Origin: Muribaculum sp.
Lineage (GTDB): Bacteria > Bacteroidota > Bacteroidia > Bacteroidales > Muribaculaceae
Length of the DNA stretch: 57,452 nucleotides
NCBI GenBank assembly: GCA_023666965.1
Contig: JAMPAZ010000001.1
Location: 783,632-841,083 of the forward strand
Direction of reading: 5' to 3'
Shown: positions 1-8,543 of the stretch, in pieces
Numbering within the stretch: position 1 is the stretch's first letter
Layout: each line of letters begins with the position of its first letter
Notes under the pieces: model-generated
What the model was told of the DNA's origin: nothing
Database searches by the model: none
Seen by the model: the letters and a program-made list of their open reading frames with translations, nothing else
Made by a program: the position numbers and the translations under genes

Positions 1-309
1 TGCAAATTTAACACTTCATATGCAATTTCATGCACTATACATTCGGCTTGTGCCGAGATTACACTTGCCAACAACGCCATAGAAATGCCAATGTTGGCAT
101 TAGCCGAACATTCATTTGATGACACATTTATTGGCAACAACACAGAATGGACTGTTTCGATTTTTAATGCAATTACTAACCAAAATATGTTTTCATGCAA
201 TACATCGGATTCAGTAATTGTAGATACTTCAAATTGGCCTTAAGGAGTTTACATAATACGTGCAACTAATGGAGATGACGTATTAACTGAGAAAATTGTA
301 GTAAAATAG
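1..309 (+). pseudogene. C-terminal fragment of a secreted protein with sorting tail, interrupted by a stop codon
   Basis: The reading frame is open from base 1 and meets TAA at 241-243, just after the residues DTSNWP. It then continues in the same frame as GVYIIRATNGDDVLTEKIVV and ends at TAG 307-309. Together these two parts form a typical Bacteroidota C-terminal sorting domain, usually written W-x-K-G-V-Y-I-I-R followed by EKIVVK. The stop sits exactly where family members usually carry Lys, so one AAA-to-TAA change explains it. The upstream part of the gene is outside the window. The stop is seen directly; loss of function is inferred. Without the final 22 residues the product would probably not be sorted. 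A sequencing error is the main alternative. Confidence 0.7.
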
Positions 310-335
310 CAATTAATCACAAAATAGCATAAATT

Positions 336-704
336 ATGGAAAAGAATCTTTTGTTAACGCTAATCGCCATGATATTGTCCACGGCTGCGTGGAGCTGTTC
401 CGATGATGAAGACAAAGTTAATGTTATGTTTGCGGAATTAGAATATAGGCATGTTGATCTTAAAGAATTGCCTCAACCCGTCATGGATGTAATCGATTTT
501 AGTGGTTTAAATTATATTATCAGAGGACAATATAAAGGAAGAGAGGCATATATGTATAATCACTTATATTCTTCATCATCTTATGGTCAAGCCATATATT
601 TTGATGGGACAAATTTTTCTGATGAAGAAATAGTTGATGCTGTTGAATCAGGAGTATTTAATAAATGGATATGTATATACCATTCAAGCCGGGATCTTTG
701 GTAG
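336..704 (+). CDS. Small surface-type lipoprotein, tandem copy 1
   Basis: Product of 122 residues. The N-terminus is a lipoprotein signal peptide (hydrophobic core LLLTLIAMILSTAAW, then SC), and the new N-terminus reads CSDDEDK. The acidic stretch right after the Cys resembles the lipoprotein export signal that sends Bacteroidota lipoproteins to the outer face of the outer membrane. The mature part, about 100 residues, is not a family I recognise. It shares much of its length with the protein at 752-1135, including the acidic start, ELEYRH, a YIxxGxYxGxEAYM stretch and a C-terminal SGVFxKWxCIYHxSRD motif. It begins 27 bp after the broken gene upstream. The region is AT-rich compared with the core genes, which suggests accessory DNA. 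Confidence 0.75.
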   Translation: MEKNLLLTLIAMILSTAAWSCSDDEDKVNVMFAELEYRHVDLKELPQPVMDVIDFSGLNYIIRGQYKGREAYMYNHLYSSSSYGQAIYFDGTNFSDEEIVDAVESGVFNKWICIYHSSRDLW

Positions 705-751
705 TTACACAGAACTGACAAAATTGAATTTAACCACAAAATAGTGAAATT

Positions 752-1135
752 ATGAGAAAGAATATATTATTGGCAATAATTGCAATGATATTGTCAACGA
801 CCGTATGGAGCTGTTCAGATGATGAAGACAAGGTTAACGCCATGTTTACAGAGTTAGAGTATCGGCACATTGATATTGAGAAATTGCCTCAGCCTGTCCA
901 AGGCAGAGCTAAAGAAATCGGTTCCGCATTACAATACATTTTAAACGGTTCATACAACGGACAAGAGGCTTATATGCTAAAATCCGCAATATCGTATTCG
1001 CCTTGGGGTTCAGTATTTTATGTAGATGGCACAGAAGTCCCTTCGGAAGATGTCGGCAAAGGTGTCAAGTCCGGAGTTTTTGACAAATGGGTGTGCATAT
1101 ATCATCGCAGCCGTGATGCCAAATTAAGTGACTGA
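752..1135 (+). CDS. Small surface-type lipoprotein, tandem copy 2
   Basis: Product of 127 residues, paralogous to the gene 47 bp upstream. The signal peptide ends in VWSC and the mature protein starts CSDDEDKVNAMF, again with an acidic export-type stretch. The conserved blocks are ELEYRHID, LPQPV, GSYNGQEAYM, VFYVDGTEV and SGVFDKWVCIYHRSRDAK. Both copies are preceded by almost the same leader (CACAAAATAG then the start), so the duplication included the upstream region. Function unknown; the two are likely co-transcribed. The DNA is less AT-rich than copy 1, so the copies have diverged for some time or under different pressure. Confidence 0.75.
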   Translation: MRKNILLAIIAMILSTTVWSCSDDEDKVNAMFTELEYRHIDIEKLPQPVQGRAKEIGSALQYILNGSYNGQEAYMLKSAISYSPWGSVFYVDGTEVPSEDVGKGVKSGVFDKWVCIYHRSRDAKLSD

Positions 1136-1193
1136 GCTATAGATACAGAACTAACGGGAACCTACACTATAACTGCGCCGCTTTGGAGGCTGT

Positions 1194-1326
1194 GAGGGTG
1201 TTGCAAAACTCCGAAAATGCAGGGAATACTCAGTTCAAGCATCCGGATAACATTCTGATAAACAGTGGACGCACGAGCCGTGCGTCCCTACAATATTGAC
1301 GAAAACAAGAGTTTTGCAACACCCTC
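1194..1326. mobile_element. MITE-like element with 18-bp perfect inverted ends
   Basis: The sequence GAGGGTGTTGCAAAACTC (1194-1211) is repeated exactly inverted at 1309-1326. The 97 bp between them carry the palindrome at 1267-1287 that recurs elsewhere in the window. There is no coding capacity, so this is a non-autonomous element or a large intergenic hairpin. A similar TTGCAACACC sequence is seen near 41549 and 49554. Confidence 0.5.
1267..1287. repeat. Dispersed palindrome, copy 1
   Basis: A 21-bp inverted repeat with arms GGACGCACG and CGTGCGTCC around a 3-bp centre, followed by CTACA. A second full copy in the opposite orientation is at 26716-26736 and a partial copy at 50796-50812. 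It behaves like a REP-type intergenic repeat. Confidence 0.7.
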
Positions 1327-1464
1327 TATCCTTCTTGACACAGCTCCACCTTTTCAGATGCATTTTATCAAAATGGTTGACTCACCATCACAAGCGAAAC
1401 CGAGTCAATCATTTTCAGGAACAGACAATTTACACGAGCGATTTATCGTTTTTTCAAAAAGAGA

Positions 1465-1495
1465 TTGGGGGTTTACGGCAATTTTTGTAATTTTG
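1465..1495 (+). promoter_or_regulatory. Promoter of the coiled-coil protein gene
   Basis: TTG at 1465-1467 and TAATTTTG at 1488-1495 are separated by exactly 20 bp, matching the Bacteroidota vegetative consensus TTTG-N19/20-TAnnTTTG. The start codon at 1535 lies about 32 bp past the expected transcription start. Confidence 0.7.
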
Positions 1496-1534
1496 CGCGT
1501 AATTAGACAACCTCTTTGACATTGTATAACAGCT

Positions 1535-2455
1535 ATGGAAGGAAACGAAAAGAAGTCAAAAAGCCTGCAAACGGGCATCATCGTATTGGGAATCCTATTC
1601 GTATGCGCAATTCTCGCATTTATTTTCACCACCCATTCGATGAACAAGAAAATCGAAGCGGCCGAAATTGCCAACGAACAGCTCCAACTGACCAACGAGC
1701 AACTACAGCTGTCGAACGAATATCAGGCCCTCAATACAGAATTTGCCCAATACGAGGATCAGTCCAGACTCCTGGCAAACGACTCTCTTGTTTCAAAATA
1801 CGCCGCGGCAAAGAGCAAAGTCGAGAAACTTCTACAGGAACTTAACTCAGAGAAGCAAAAGAGCGCACAGCGTATCAAACAACTACAAAACGAAATCGGA
1901 ACTCTTAAAAACATCCTTCGCCACTACGTAGCGCAGATCGACTCACTTGGCAAAGAGAACGCCAACTTGCGCACTGAAAATGAGCAAATCAGACAACGTA
2001 ACCAACAACTGTCGACTCGTGTGGCCAACGAGACAAAACGTGCCGAGGCACTGTCGGAGCGCATGGTTCTCGCCGAAAAGCTGAATGTTACCGGACTGTC
2101 GTTGACTCCCTTGAAAAAGAACGGCAAAACTGAAAAGAACGTCACCAAGGCCAAGCAGCTTATGGTCACGTTCACTATACCCCAAAACAACTCCACTCCA
2201 GTAGGCGAAAAAGTCATATACCTGCGAATCACGAATCCCGAAGGTTCGCTACTCGGCAATGCAGGCAACTTTAGCTTCGAAGGCGGCTCTGTACCATGCA
2301 CGGCAAGGAAGACCATCGAATACGCCGGAGAGGAAATTCCCGGCATTAACATTTACTGGGACGTTAACACCACCCTTACGCCCGGAGACTATACTGTCGA
2401 ACTTTTTGCCGACAATTATCGCTTGACTTCCCGAAAATTCACCCTTAAGAAATAA
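1535..2455 (+). CDS. Membrane-anchored coiled-coil protein
   Basis: Product of 306 residues. Residues about 12-32 form one transmembrane segment (GIIVLGILFVCAILAFIFTT). Residues about 35-170 are Gln/Glu/Leu-rich heptads (repeated NEQLQL units) that should form a long coiled coil. The last 120 residues look like a beta-sandwich domain (MVTFTIPQNN, VIYLRITNPEG, TPGDYTVELFADN). The layout suggests an inner-membrane anchor with a periplasmic rod and globular tip. It resembles conserved Bacteroidales proteins without an assigned function. It has its own promoter and is followed after 15 bp by the MgtC-type gene, so the two are probably co-transcribed. Confidence 0.75.
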   Translation: MEGNEKKSKSLQTGIIVLGILFVCAILAFIFTTHSMNKKIEAAEIANEQLQLTNEQLQLSNEYQALNTEFAQYEDQSRLLANDSLVSKYAAAKSKVEKLLQELNSEKQKSAQRIKQLQNEIGTLKNILRHYVAQIDSLGKENANLRTENEQIRQRNQQLSTRVANETKRAEALSERMVLAEKLNVTGLSLTPLKKNGKTEKNVTKAKQLMVTFTIPQNNSTPVGEKVIYLRITNPEGSLLGNAGNFSFEGGSVPCTARKTIEYAGEEIPGINIYWDVNTTLTPGDYTVELFADNYRLTSRKFTLKK

Positions 2456-2470
2456 CTTTCCGTCCCCAAG

Positions 2471-3196
2471 ATGTCTACATTGTGGACCGACATATTAAAC
2501 GACATAAACTCTATCGAAGTCACCACCACCTCGTCGATATTCAAGCTATGCCTGAGTCTCATACTTGGATGTTGTGTAGGATTTGAGCGTAAGCGCAAAG
2601 GCCAGATTGCCGGAGTGCGTACATTTGCACTTATTTCTATGGGAGCCACCCTGGCGATGCTCCTGTCCATATATGTTCCGCAGGAATACCTCGGACTCAA
2701 GAACGGCGACCCGGGACGTATAGCCGCTCAAGTGGTGACCGGAATCGGTTTTTTAGGCGCCGGTGCCATAATCCAAATGAAGGGGTCAGTCCGCGGGCTG
2801 ACAACGGCCGCCGGCATATGGATGATAGCCGCCATAGGCATGGCAGTAGGCGTAGGCATGTACACCCTTGCAATTGTAGCGACCGCCCTGATTTTGGTCG
2901 TCTTGGTGCTCATTGAACGTTGGGAACATCGTATTAGCGCAGGAGTCGAGTCGAGAATCATACGGCTTAAACTTGCAGAGATAGCCGAGGACATTGATGG
3001 CTACCGCGAGGTGTTAAACCGCCATCATGTGCACTTAAGCAACGTGTATGTGGAATATGACTACGAATCGCAGGTAACAAGACTCAATCTTGTAGTACTT
3101 GTGCGCGAACGCACGGATTACCTCGCTTTATTCGCCGAGCTTCGCGGAGTCAAGCCCACCCTTGCGGTATCATTGGGAAATCAAGTAAGCATCTGA
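2471..3196 (+). CDS. MgtC/SapB family inner-membrane protein
   Basis: Product of 241 residues. Four or five transmembrane helices in residues 20-150 carry the family signatures GCCVGFERKRKGQIAGVRT, RIAAQVVTGIGFLGAGAI and GLTTAAGIWMIAAIGMAVG. A cytosolic C-terminal domain of about 80 residues (DIDGYREVLNRHHVHLSNV) probably folds like an ACT domain, as in longer MgtC homologues. Family members affect growth at low magnesium, acid tolerance and membrane potential, sometimes by acting on the F1Fo ATPase; the role here is unknown. The neighbouring antiporter (3272) suggests a small set for ion homeostasis. Confidence 0.9.
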   Translation: MSTLWTDILNDINSIEVTTTSSIFKLCLSLILGCCVGFERKRKGQIAGVRTFALISMGATLAMLLSIYVPQEYLGLKNGDPGRIAAQVVTGIGFLGAGAIIQMKGSVRGLTTAAGIWMIAAIGMAVGVGMYTLAIVATALILVVLVLIERWEHRISAGVESRIIRLKLAEIAEDIDGYREVLNRHHVHLSNVYVEYDYESQVTRLNLVVLVRERTDYLALFAELRGVKPTLAVSLGNQVSI

Positions 3197-3271
3197 GGAA
3201 CGAAAAAATAACCATATAAACGATCTCGCTCACGGGCAGAGTCATACACGACATAATCACCGCACACCACT

Positions 3272-5560
3272 ATGGTTCAAGACATAATCTTATCGTTTAT
3301 ATCGGCGGCAGAATCACCCGCCATCGAAAACGGAGAGGCACTGACAAACCTTCAAGTCGACAATTTAGTGTCGGACTTGGCTTTCATACTGCTCCTGGGA
3401 GCGGTAGTGACAGTATTGTTCAAGTGGATTAAACAGCCTGTGGTCCTGGGATATATTGTTGCCGGATTTCTCGCAAGTCCACATTTTGAATATATACCCT
3501 CAGTCACCACCGAAAGCAATATCGAATTTTGGGCTCAGTTAGGCATCGTGGTCCTGCTTTTCTCTCTCGGACTCGAGTTCAGCTTCAAAAAGCTTCTAAA
3601 CGTGGGCGGATCGGCCATCGTGACTGCCCTGATAATCGTCATCGGCATGATGCTGACCGGTTTTGCCGTGGGACACCTGCTTCACTTCTCCCACATCAAC
3701 AGTCTGTTTCTTGGAGGGATGCTGTCCATGTCCTCGACAACCATCATAATAAAGGCTTTTACCGATTTGAACCTGAGGCAGAAGAAATTTGCCTCGCTCG
3801 TGTTCGCCGTACTGATTGTCGAAGACTTGTTTGCCGTGCTTATGATGGTCATATTGTCCTCAATCGCCATCAACAAGAGCGTCGAAGGGACAGAAATGCT
3901 TTTCAGTATCGGGAAGTTGGGCTTCTTCCTCGTTATATGGTTTCTTATCGGGACATATATTCTGCCTTCACTACTCAACTCCATACGCCGCTACCTCAAC
4001 AACGAGACTTTGCTCATCGTGTCAATCGGATTGTGCTTCGGAATGGCAGTTTTTTCGGTCTACTGCGGATTCTCTTTGGCTTTGGGAGCATTCGTGATGG
4101 GTTCGATAATAGCCGGAATCAGCTATGCCGAACGCATCGAGACCGTAGTGACGCCGGTCAAGGACTTATTCGGTGCCGTATTCTTCATTTCAGTAGGTAT
4201 GATGGTGGATCTTAACATTATAGTCGAGTATCTGTCGCCCATCTTATTGCTGTCGGCCGTCGTTATCATTGGAATGATTTTATTCGGCACATTCGGTATG
4301 CTCATTACCGGACAACCGCTCAGAATAGCAATGGAATCAGGATTTTCATTGACACAAATCGGTGAATTTGCATTCATCATTGCTTCGCTCGGTATGTCGC
4401 TCGGAGTGCTCGAAAGCACAATCTACCCTATTGTTGTGGCCGTATCGGTCATCACTACCTTTACTACCCCTTACTTTATTAAGATGGCAGACCCGGCATA
4501 CGAGTTTGTTGAGAAGCACCTTCCCCGCAAACTCCACTTCTTGATTGAACGCTACAGCGACCAAGCAACAACAGAAAGCGAAACACGTGCACTTTGGGTA
4601 TCGGTAATGAAACGCTATCTTTGGCGCATCCTATTGTATTCAAGCCTTCTAATTGCAATAATCTTAATTTCCACACACTATTTCCTGCCATGGATACTCG
4701 ACGTGGCTCCCTCGTGGGGACGCCTGATATGCAGCATCGTCACACTGCTTGCTATGGCACCGTTTTTATTGGCGTTGGCCACTCCGGCATCCAAACGTAC
4801 CGAACGCCAGAGACTCCGCGCCGCCAATGCACACTTCGACGTACCCCTGATAGTAATGTCGCTGTTCCGCTTCATGCTGACTCTGGCATTTATCATATAC
4901 ACTCTGAGCGTCATCCATTCGATGCGCATCGGATGGTTGACTGGATTCCTTATTTTCTTCGTGCTGATCGGAACCTTCTCGCAACGGTTCAGAAAGCGTC
5001 TGCGCACTATAGAGTCGACATTCTTCAACAATCTGAATGAACGCGAACTGCGACGAAGCGGCAAAAACAACAATTTGGTTAGCGACCTCCACTTGGCCTT
5101 CATCGAAGTAGGCTACAACTGTCCTTTCGTCGGCGACCGCCTGATAGACTCCAATCTGCGCCAACGCTACGGAGTAAATGTAGCAAGTATTCAACGCGGA
5201 GCTACACTTATTGAGGTGCCGAACGGCAATACCCGCATATTTCCAGGAGACATAATAGGCCTCATCGGGACTGACCCACAGATAGAGGCAATCCTACCGA
5301 TTATAGAAAGGAACGACGAAGAGCTCCATGAGAACAATGCCGACGACTTTAAAATGACCCATATACAGCTCTCCGCAACGTCACCGCTCATAGGGCAGAC
5401 TTCTGCCTCGTCAAGGCTGCGCGACAAATATAAGATTCTGCTTGTAGCCATTCAACGCGCCGACGGCACTTACGAACACCCTACCGGACAGAGCGTATTC
5501 AACGTCGACGATGTTCTTTGGCTCGTAGGAAATACGAAAATCATCGAACAGTTCAAATAA
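3272..5560 (+). CDS. CPA2 family monovalent cation/proton antiporter with two C-terminal TrkA-C domains
   Basis: Product of 762 residues. Residues about 30-410 form a Na/H exchanger domain, with the CPA2 helix IVEDLFAVLMM carrying the acidic pair used for ion exchange. Residues about 450-590 add roughly four more hydrophobic segments. The cytosolic end holds two TrkA-C (RCK-C) type modules, around 600-680 (LRQRYGVNVASIQRGAT ... GDIIGLIG) and 690-760 (LRDKYKILLVAIQRADG ... VDDVLWLVG). No Rossmann-type RCK-N domain with a GxGxxG motif is visible, so gating by a nucleotide through RCK-N, as in KefC, is unlikely. Na+ or K+ as substrate cannot be settled from sequence. Confidence 0.9.
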   Translation: MVQDIILSFISAAESPAIENGEALTNLQVDNLVSDLAFILLLGAVVTVLFKWIKQPVVLGYIVAGFLASPHFEYIPSVTTESNIEFWAQLGIVVLLFSLGLEFSFKKLLNVGGSAIVTALIIVIGMMLTGFAVGHLLHFSHINSLFLGGMLSMSSTTIIIKAFTDLNLRQKKFASLVFAVLIVEDLFAVLMMVILSSIAINKSVEGTEMLFSIGKLGFFLVIWFLIGTYILPSLLNSIRRYLNNETLLIVSIGLCFGMAVFSVYCGFSLALGAFVMGSIIAGISYAERIETVVTPVKDLFGAVFFISVGMMVDLNIIVEYLSPILLLSAVVIIGMILFGTFGMLITGQPLRIAMESGFSLTQIGEFAFIIASLGMSLGVLESTIYPIVVAVSVITTFTTPYFIKMADPAYEFVEKHLPRKLHFLIERYSDQATTESETRALWVSVMKRYLWRILLYSSLLIAIILISTHYFLPWILDVAPSWGRLICSIVTLLAMAPFLLALATPASKRTERQRLRAANAHFDVPLIVMSLFRFMLTLAFIIYTLSVIHSMRIGWLTGFLIFFVLIGTFSQRFRKRLRTIESTFFNNLNERELRRSGKNNNLVSDLHLAFIEVGYNCPFVGDRLIDSNLRQRYGVNVASIQRGATLIEVPNGNTRIFPGDIIGLIGTDPQIEAILPIIERNDEELHENNADDFKMTHIQLSATSPLIGQTSASSRLRDKYKILLVAIQRADGTYEHPTGQSVFNVDDVLWLVGNTKIIEQFK

Positions 5561-5570
5561 TCACTCGGAC

Positions 5571-6446
5571 ATGTGGATAATATTGGCGGTTGCATCTGCC
5601 TTGGGCCTCGGATTCTACGACATTTTCAAGAAACTGTCGCTTAATAAAAATAATGTGCTGATAGTGCTGTTTCTAAATACGCTTTTCAGCACCATGCTGA
5701 TGTCGCCGGTAGTCGTGGAGTGTCTCGCCCACGGCTCCATCGGCCTCGGCGATTCCGCCATAGGCCACTTCCGTATCATCCTTAAGGCCTTCATCGTGTT
5801 GAGTTCATGGCTACTGGGCTATTTTGGAATAAAACATTTGCCGCTGACTATAGCAGGCCCCATTAATGCCGCACGCCCCGTCATTGTGCTTGTGGGTGCG
5901 CTCGTCATCTTCGGCGAGCGGCTGAATGTGATGCAGTGGATGGGAGTGATTCTCGGCTTCTGGTCGCTCTTCTTCATCAGCCGCGTAGGTGTTAAGGAGG
6001 GATTTTCGTTCAAACACAGTAAATGGCTGTGGTTCAGCATAGGCGCAACGTTCATGGGTGCCGTCAGTGCGCTTTACGACAAATATCTGCTTGGACAATA
6101 CGAACCGCTCGAAGTTCAAGCCTGGTATTCACTCTACCAGCTAATAATAATGGGCATAACCATCGGGATCCTTTTGAACGGCCAGAAAGAACGCACGCCG
6201 TTCCATTGGAGTTGGGCCATACCATGCATATCAATCTTCCTGACCGGAGCGGATTTAGCCTACTTCTACGCCTTGTCGTTTCCCGGATCGATGATAGCCG
6301 TAGTGTCGATGATACGCCGCGGAAGCGTAATTGTGTCGTTCTTCTATGGAGTCATAGCGCTACACGAAAAACATATCCGGCTCAAATTAATTGACCTCGG
6401 CATACTGCTCATAGGCTTGACCCTCCTTGTTCTCGGAAGCCAATAG
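5571..6446 (+). CDS. EamA/DMT superfamily transporter
   Basis: Product of 291 residues made almost entirely of hydrophobic segments, about ten helices, in the two-fold repeat typical of EamA (DUF6) transporters. The first half has GPINAARPVIVLVGALVIFG, the second half SMIRRGSVIVSFFYGVIALHE, the equivalent end-of-repeat motifs. It starts 10 bp after the antiporter stop and is probably translated from the same mRNA. DMT proteins move small metabolites, often amino acids or nucleotide-derived compounds; the substrate here cannot be predicted. Confidence 0.88.
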   Translation: MWIILAVASALGLGFYDIFKKLSLNKNNVLIVLFLNTLFSTMLMSPVVVECLAHGSIGLGDSAIGHFRIILKAFIVLSSWLLGYFGIKHLPLTIAGPINAARPVIVLVGALVIFGERLNVMQWMGVILGFWSLFFISRVGVKEGFSFKHSKWLWFSIGATFMGAVSALYDKYLLGQYEPLEVQAWYSLYQLIIMGITIGILLNGQKERTPFHWSWAIPCISIFLTGADLAYFYALSFPGSMIAVVSMIRRGSVIVSFFYGVIALHEKHIRLKLIDLGILLIGLTLLVLGSQ

Positions 6447-6479
6447 ATGGTTTTGAGCCACCTAAAATATAATGTACCG

Positions 6480-6699
6480 CGATTTAAAAGATCCAGGTTT
6501 TAGACACCGACATTTGTGCCATGCCCGACGGGCGATACTTTATGACTTACGTGGCCCACGAGATCCCCGGAGGTATCAAAATGTCCATATCTGATAAAAT
6601 TAACCGAGGCCACGACTATCAAGAAGAGCGGACAGACACGGAGCCGTCACACACATTACGGCAGAGGAGGCCGACCGTATCCGCAAACACTGGAATTAA
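6480..6699 (+). pseudogene. Possible frameshifted remnant of a short gene
   Basis: The 357-bp gap before guaA holds protein-like sequence split over more than one frame. From 6521 one frame reads [18 protein letters not shown] and IKMSISDK. The frame that ends at TAA 6697-6699 reads [19 protein letters not shown], which has the look of a genuine C-terminus. Joining them needs at least one indel near 6600-6640. I do not recognise the family. A short open frame at 6521-6736 exists but its second half is low-complexity Arg-rich, as out-of-frame translation often is. Confidence 0.3.
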
Positions 6700-6761
6700 G
6701 AGTCGGCGGACTATGGCCGATTTTCATACGGCGTAGGAATAAGTTTATCGGTATTTTATTG

Positions 6762-6769
6762 TATCTTTG
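6762..6769 (+). promoter_or_regulatory. Promoter -7 box of guaA
   Basis: TATCTTTG matches TAnnTTTG. Transcription would begin near 6776, so the in-frame ATG at 6759 cannot be used and guaA starts at 6804. Confidence 0.65.
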
Positions 6770-6803
6770 CGGTCTGATAAACTTTGTTCTCAAACACGAC
6801 AAT

Positions 6804-8327
6804 ATGCAAGAGAAAATCATTATCCTCGACTTCGGCAGTCAGACGACACAGCTAATAGGGCGGCGCGTCCGCGAGCTGAACACCTACTGCGAGATAGTCC
6901 CCTACAACAAATTCCCCCACGACGATCCTTCTGTGATTGGCGTAATCCTCTCTGGTAGTCCATTTTCAGTTTATGACGAAAAGGCTTTTAAGGTAGATTT
7001 AAGCAAAATTAGAGGCCGGATGCCTATCCTTGGCATCTGCTACGGCGCCCAGTTTATGGCATACACCAACGGAGGCACAGTTGAGCCGGCCGGCTCGCGA
7101 GAATATGGGCGAGCCCATCTGATGAAATTCGACCGTGAAAATCCGCTTCTGAGAGGTCTTTCGGAGGAGACCCAAGTATGGATGAGCCATGGCGATACAA
7201 TCACATCCATCCCTGACAACTTTAAAATCATCGCTTCGACCGACAAGGTAGCCGTAGCCGCTTATCAAGCAGACAACGAAAAGTTGTGGGGAGTACAGTT
7301 TCATCCCGAAGTATATCACACAACCGAGGGCACTCAGTTACTTAAAAATTTTGTTGTCGACATCTGCGGTTCGCGCCAAGACTGGAGTGCGGCATCGTTC
7401 ATCGAGAGCACCGTCGCTATGTTAAAGGAACAACTGGGTGACGACAAAGTGGTGCTCGGACTTTCAGGAGGAGTAGATTCGTCGGTAGCGGCGGTGCTTC
7501 TCAACAAAGCCATCGGCAAAAATCTAACTTGCATATTCGTTGACCACGGGATGCTCCGCAAGAACGAGTTTAAGAATGTGCTGCATGACTACGAATGTCT
7601 TGGTTTGAACGTTATCGGTGTGGACGCAAGTGCAAAATTCTTCTCAGAATTGGCTGGCGTGACGGAGCCGGAGCGCAAACGTAAAATTATCGGCAAGGGA
7701 TTCATCGACGTATTTGATGAAGAGGCCCACAAGATCAAGGATGTCAAATGGCTGGCGCAAGGCACAATTTATCCCGACTGCATTGAATCACTCTCCATTA
7801 CCGGGACTACAATCAAGAGCCACCACAACGTGGGAGGCCTGCCGGAGAAAATGCATTTGAAGCTCTGCGAACCGCTACGTCTGCTGTTTAAGGACGAGGT
7901 ACGCGCCGTCGGGCGTGAACTCGGTATGCCGGAACATCTTATCAAGCGCCATCCTTTCCCCGGGCCGGGACTCGCCGTCCGCATACTCGGAGACATTACT
8001 CCGGAAAAAGTGCGCATACTTCAGGATGCCGACGACATCTTCATCCAAGGTCTTCGCGATTGGGGTCTATACGACCAGGTCTGGCAGGCAGGGGTGATTC
8101 TGCTACCGGTACAGAGCGTGGGAGTCATGGGCGACGAGCGCACATACGAACGTGCTGTAGCACTCCGCGCCGTTACCTCGACAGACGCGATGACAGCCGA
8201 CTGGGCACATTTACCCTACGACTTTATGGCGAAAGTGTCGAACGACATCATCAACAAGGTTAGGGGCGTAAACCGTGTATGCTACGACATTTCTTCAAAA
8301 CCGCCGGCCACGATCGAGTGGGAATAA
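6804..8327 (+). CDS. guaA: GMP synthase (glutamine-hydrolysing)
   Basis: Product of 507 residues, normal for Bacteroidales GuaA. It aminates XMP to GMP with ATP and glutamine in the cytoplasm. The N-terminal class I glutamine amidotransferase domain has the nucleophile Cys79 in GICYGAQ and the His/Glu pair in FHPEVYHT. The ATP pyrophosphatase domain starts with the P-loop [13 protein letters not shown]. The C-terminal dimerisation domain ends with the family signature KPPATIEWE. An upstream in-frame ATG at 6759 is rejected because the -7 box lies inside that extension. A hairpin follows the stop. Confidence 0.97.
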   Translation: MQEKIIILDFGSQTTQLIGRRVRELNTYCEIVPYNKFPHDDPSVIGVILSGSPFSVYDEKAFKVDLSKIRGRMPILGICYGAQFMAYTNGGTVEPAGSREYGRAHLMKFDRENPLLRGLSEETQVWMSHGDTITSIPDNFKIIASTDKVAVAAYQADNEKLWGVQFHPEVYHTTEGTQLLKNFVVDICGSRQDWSAASFIESTVAMLKEQLGDDKVVLGLSGGVDSSVAAVLLNKAIGKNLTCIFVDHGMLRKNEFKNVLHDYECLGLNVIGVDASAKFFSELAGVTEPERKRKIIGKGFIDVFDEEAHKIKDVKWLAQGTIYPDCIESLSITGTTIKSHHNVGGLPEKMHLKLCEPLRLLFKDEVRAVGRELGMPEHLIKRHPFPGPGLAVRILGDITPEKVRILQDADDIFIQGLRDWGLYDQVWQAGVILLPVQSVGVMGDERTYERAVALRAVTSTDAMTADWAHLPYDFMAKVSNDIINKVRGVNRVCYDISSKPPATIEWE

Positions 8328-8364
8328 AAGCCACTTCAAAATCACCACATGATTCATCTAATTT

Positions 8365-8405
8365 ACAGCCGTTTATACTTGGTAACTTATAGTATGAACG
8401 GCTGT
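8365..8405 (+). terminator. Hairpin downstream of guaA
   Basis: ACAGCCGTTTATACT (8365-8379) pairs with AGTATGAACGGCTGT (8391-8405), 15 bp with one G-T pair. Only a weak T tract (TTATTA) follows, so it may act as a terminator or as an mRNA 3'-end stabiliser. Confidence 0.5.
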
Positions 8406-8543
8406 TATTAGAAAAACACACCGGATTTTATAAAATTGCATCAAAAAATACACTCTGCAAATGACATCACGAATATGTTATACTGATAAATTTGACAAAT
8501 AACCAGTATTAATTTGCAACTTTTATTAATCGATGAGAATTAT

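Noticed and set aside
1265-1519. 84-codon open frame
   Set aside because: It begins inside the palindromic repeat and runs over the promoter of the next gene; no protein-like features.
6521-6736. 71-codon open frame as an intact gene
   Set aside because: Its second half is Arg-rich nonsense while a better C-terminus exists in another frame, so I treat the region as a possible remnant.
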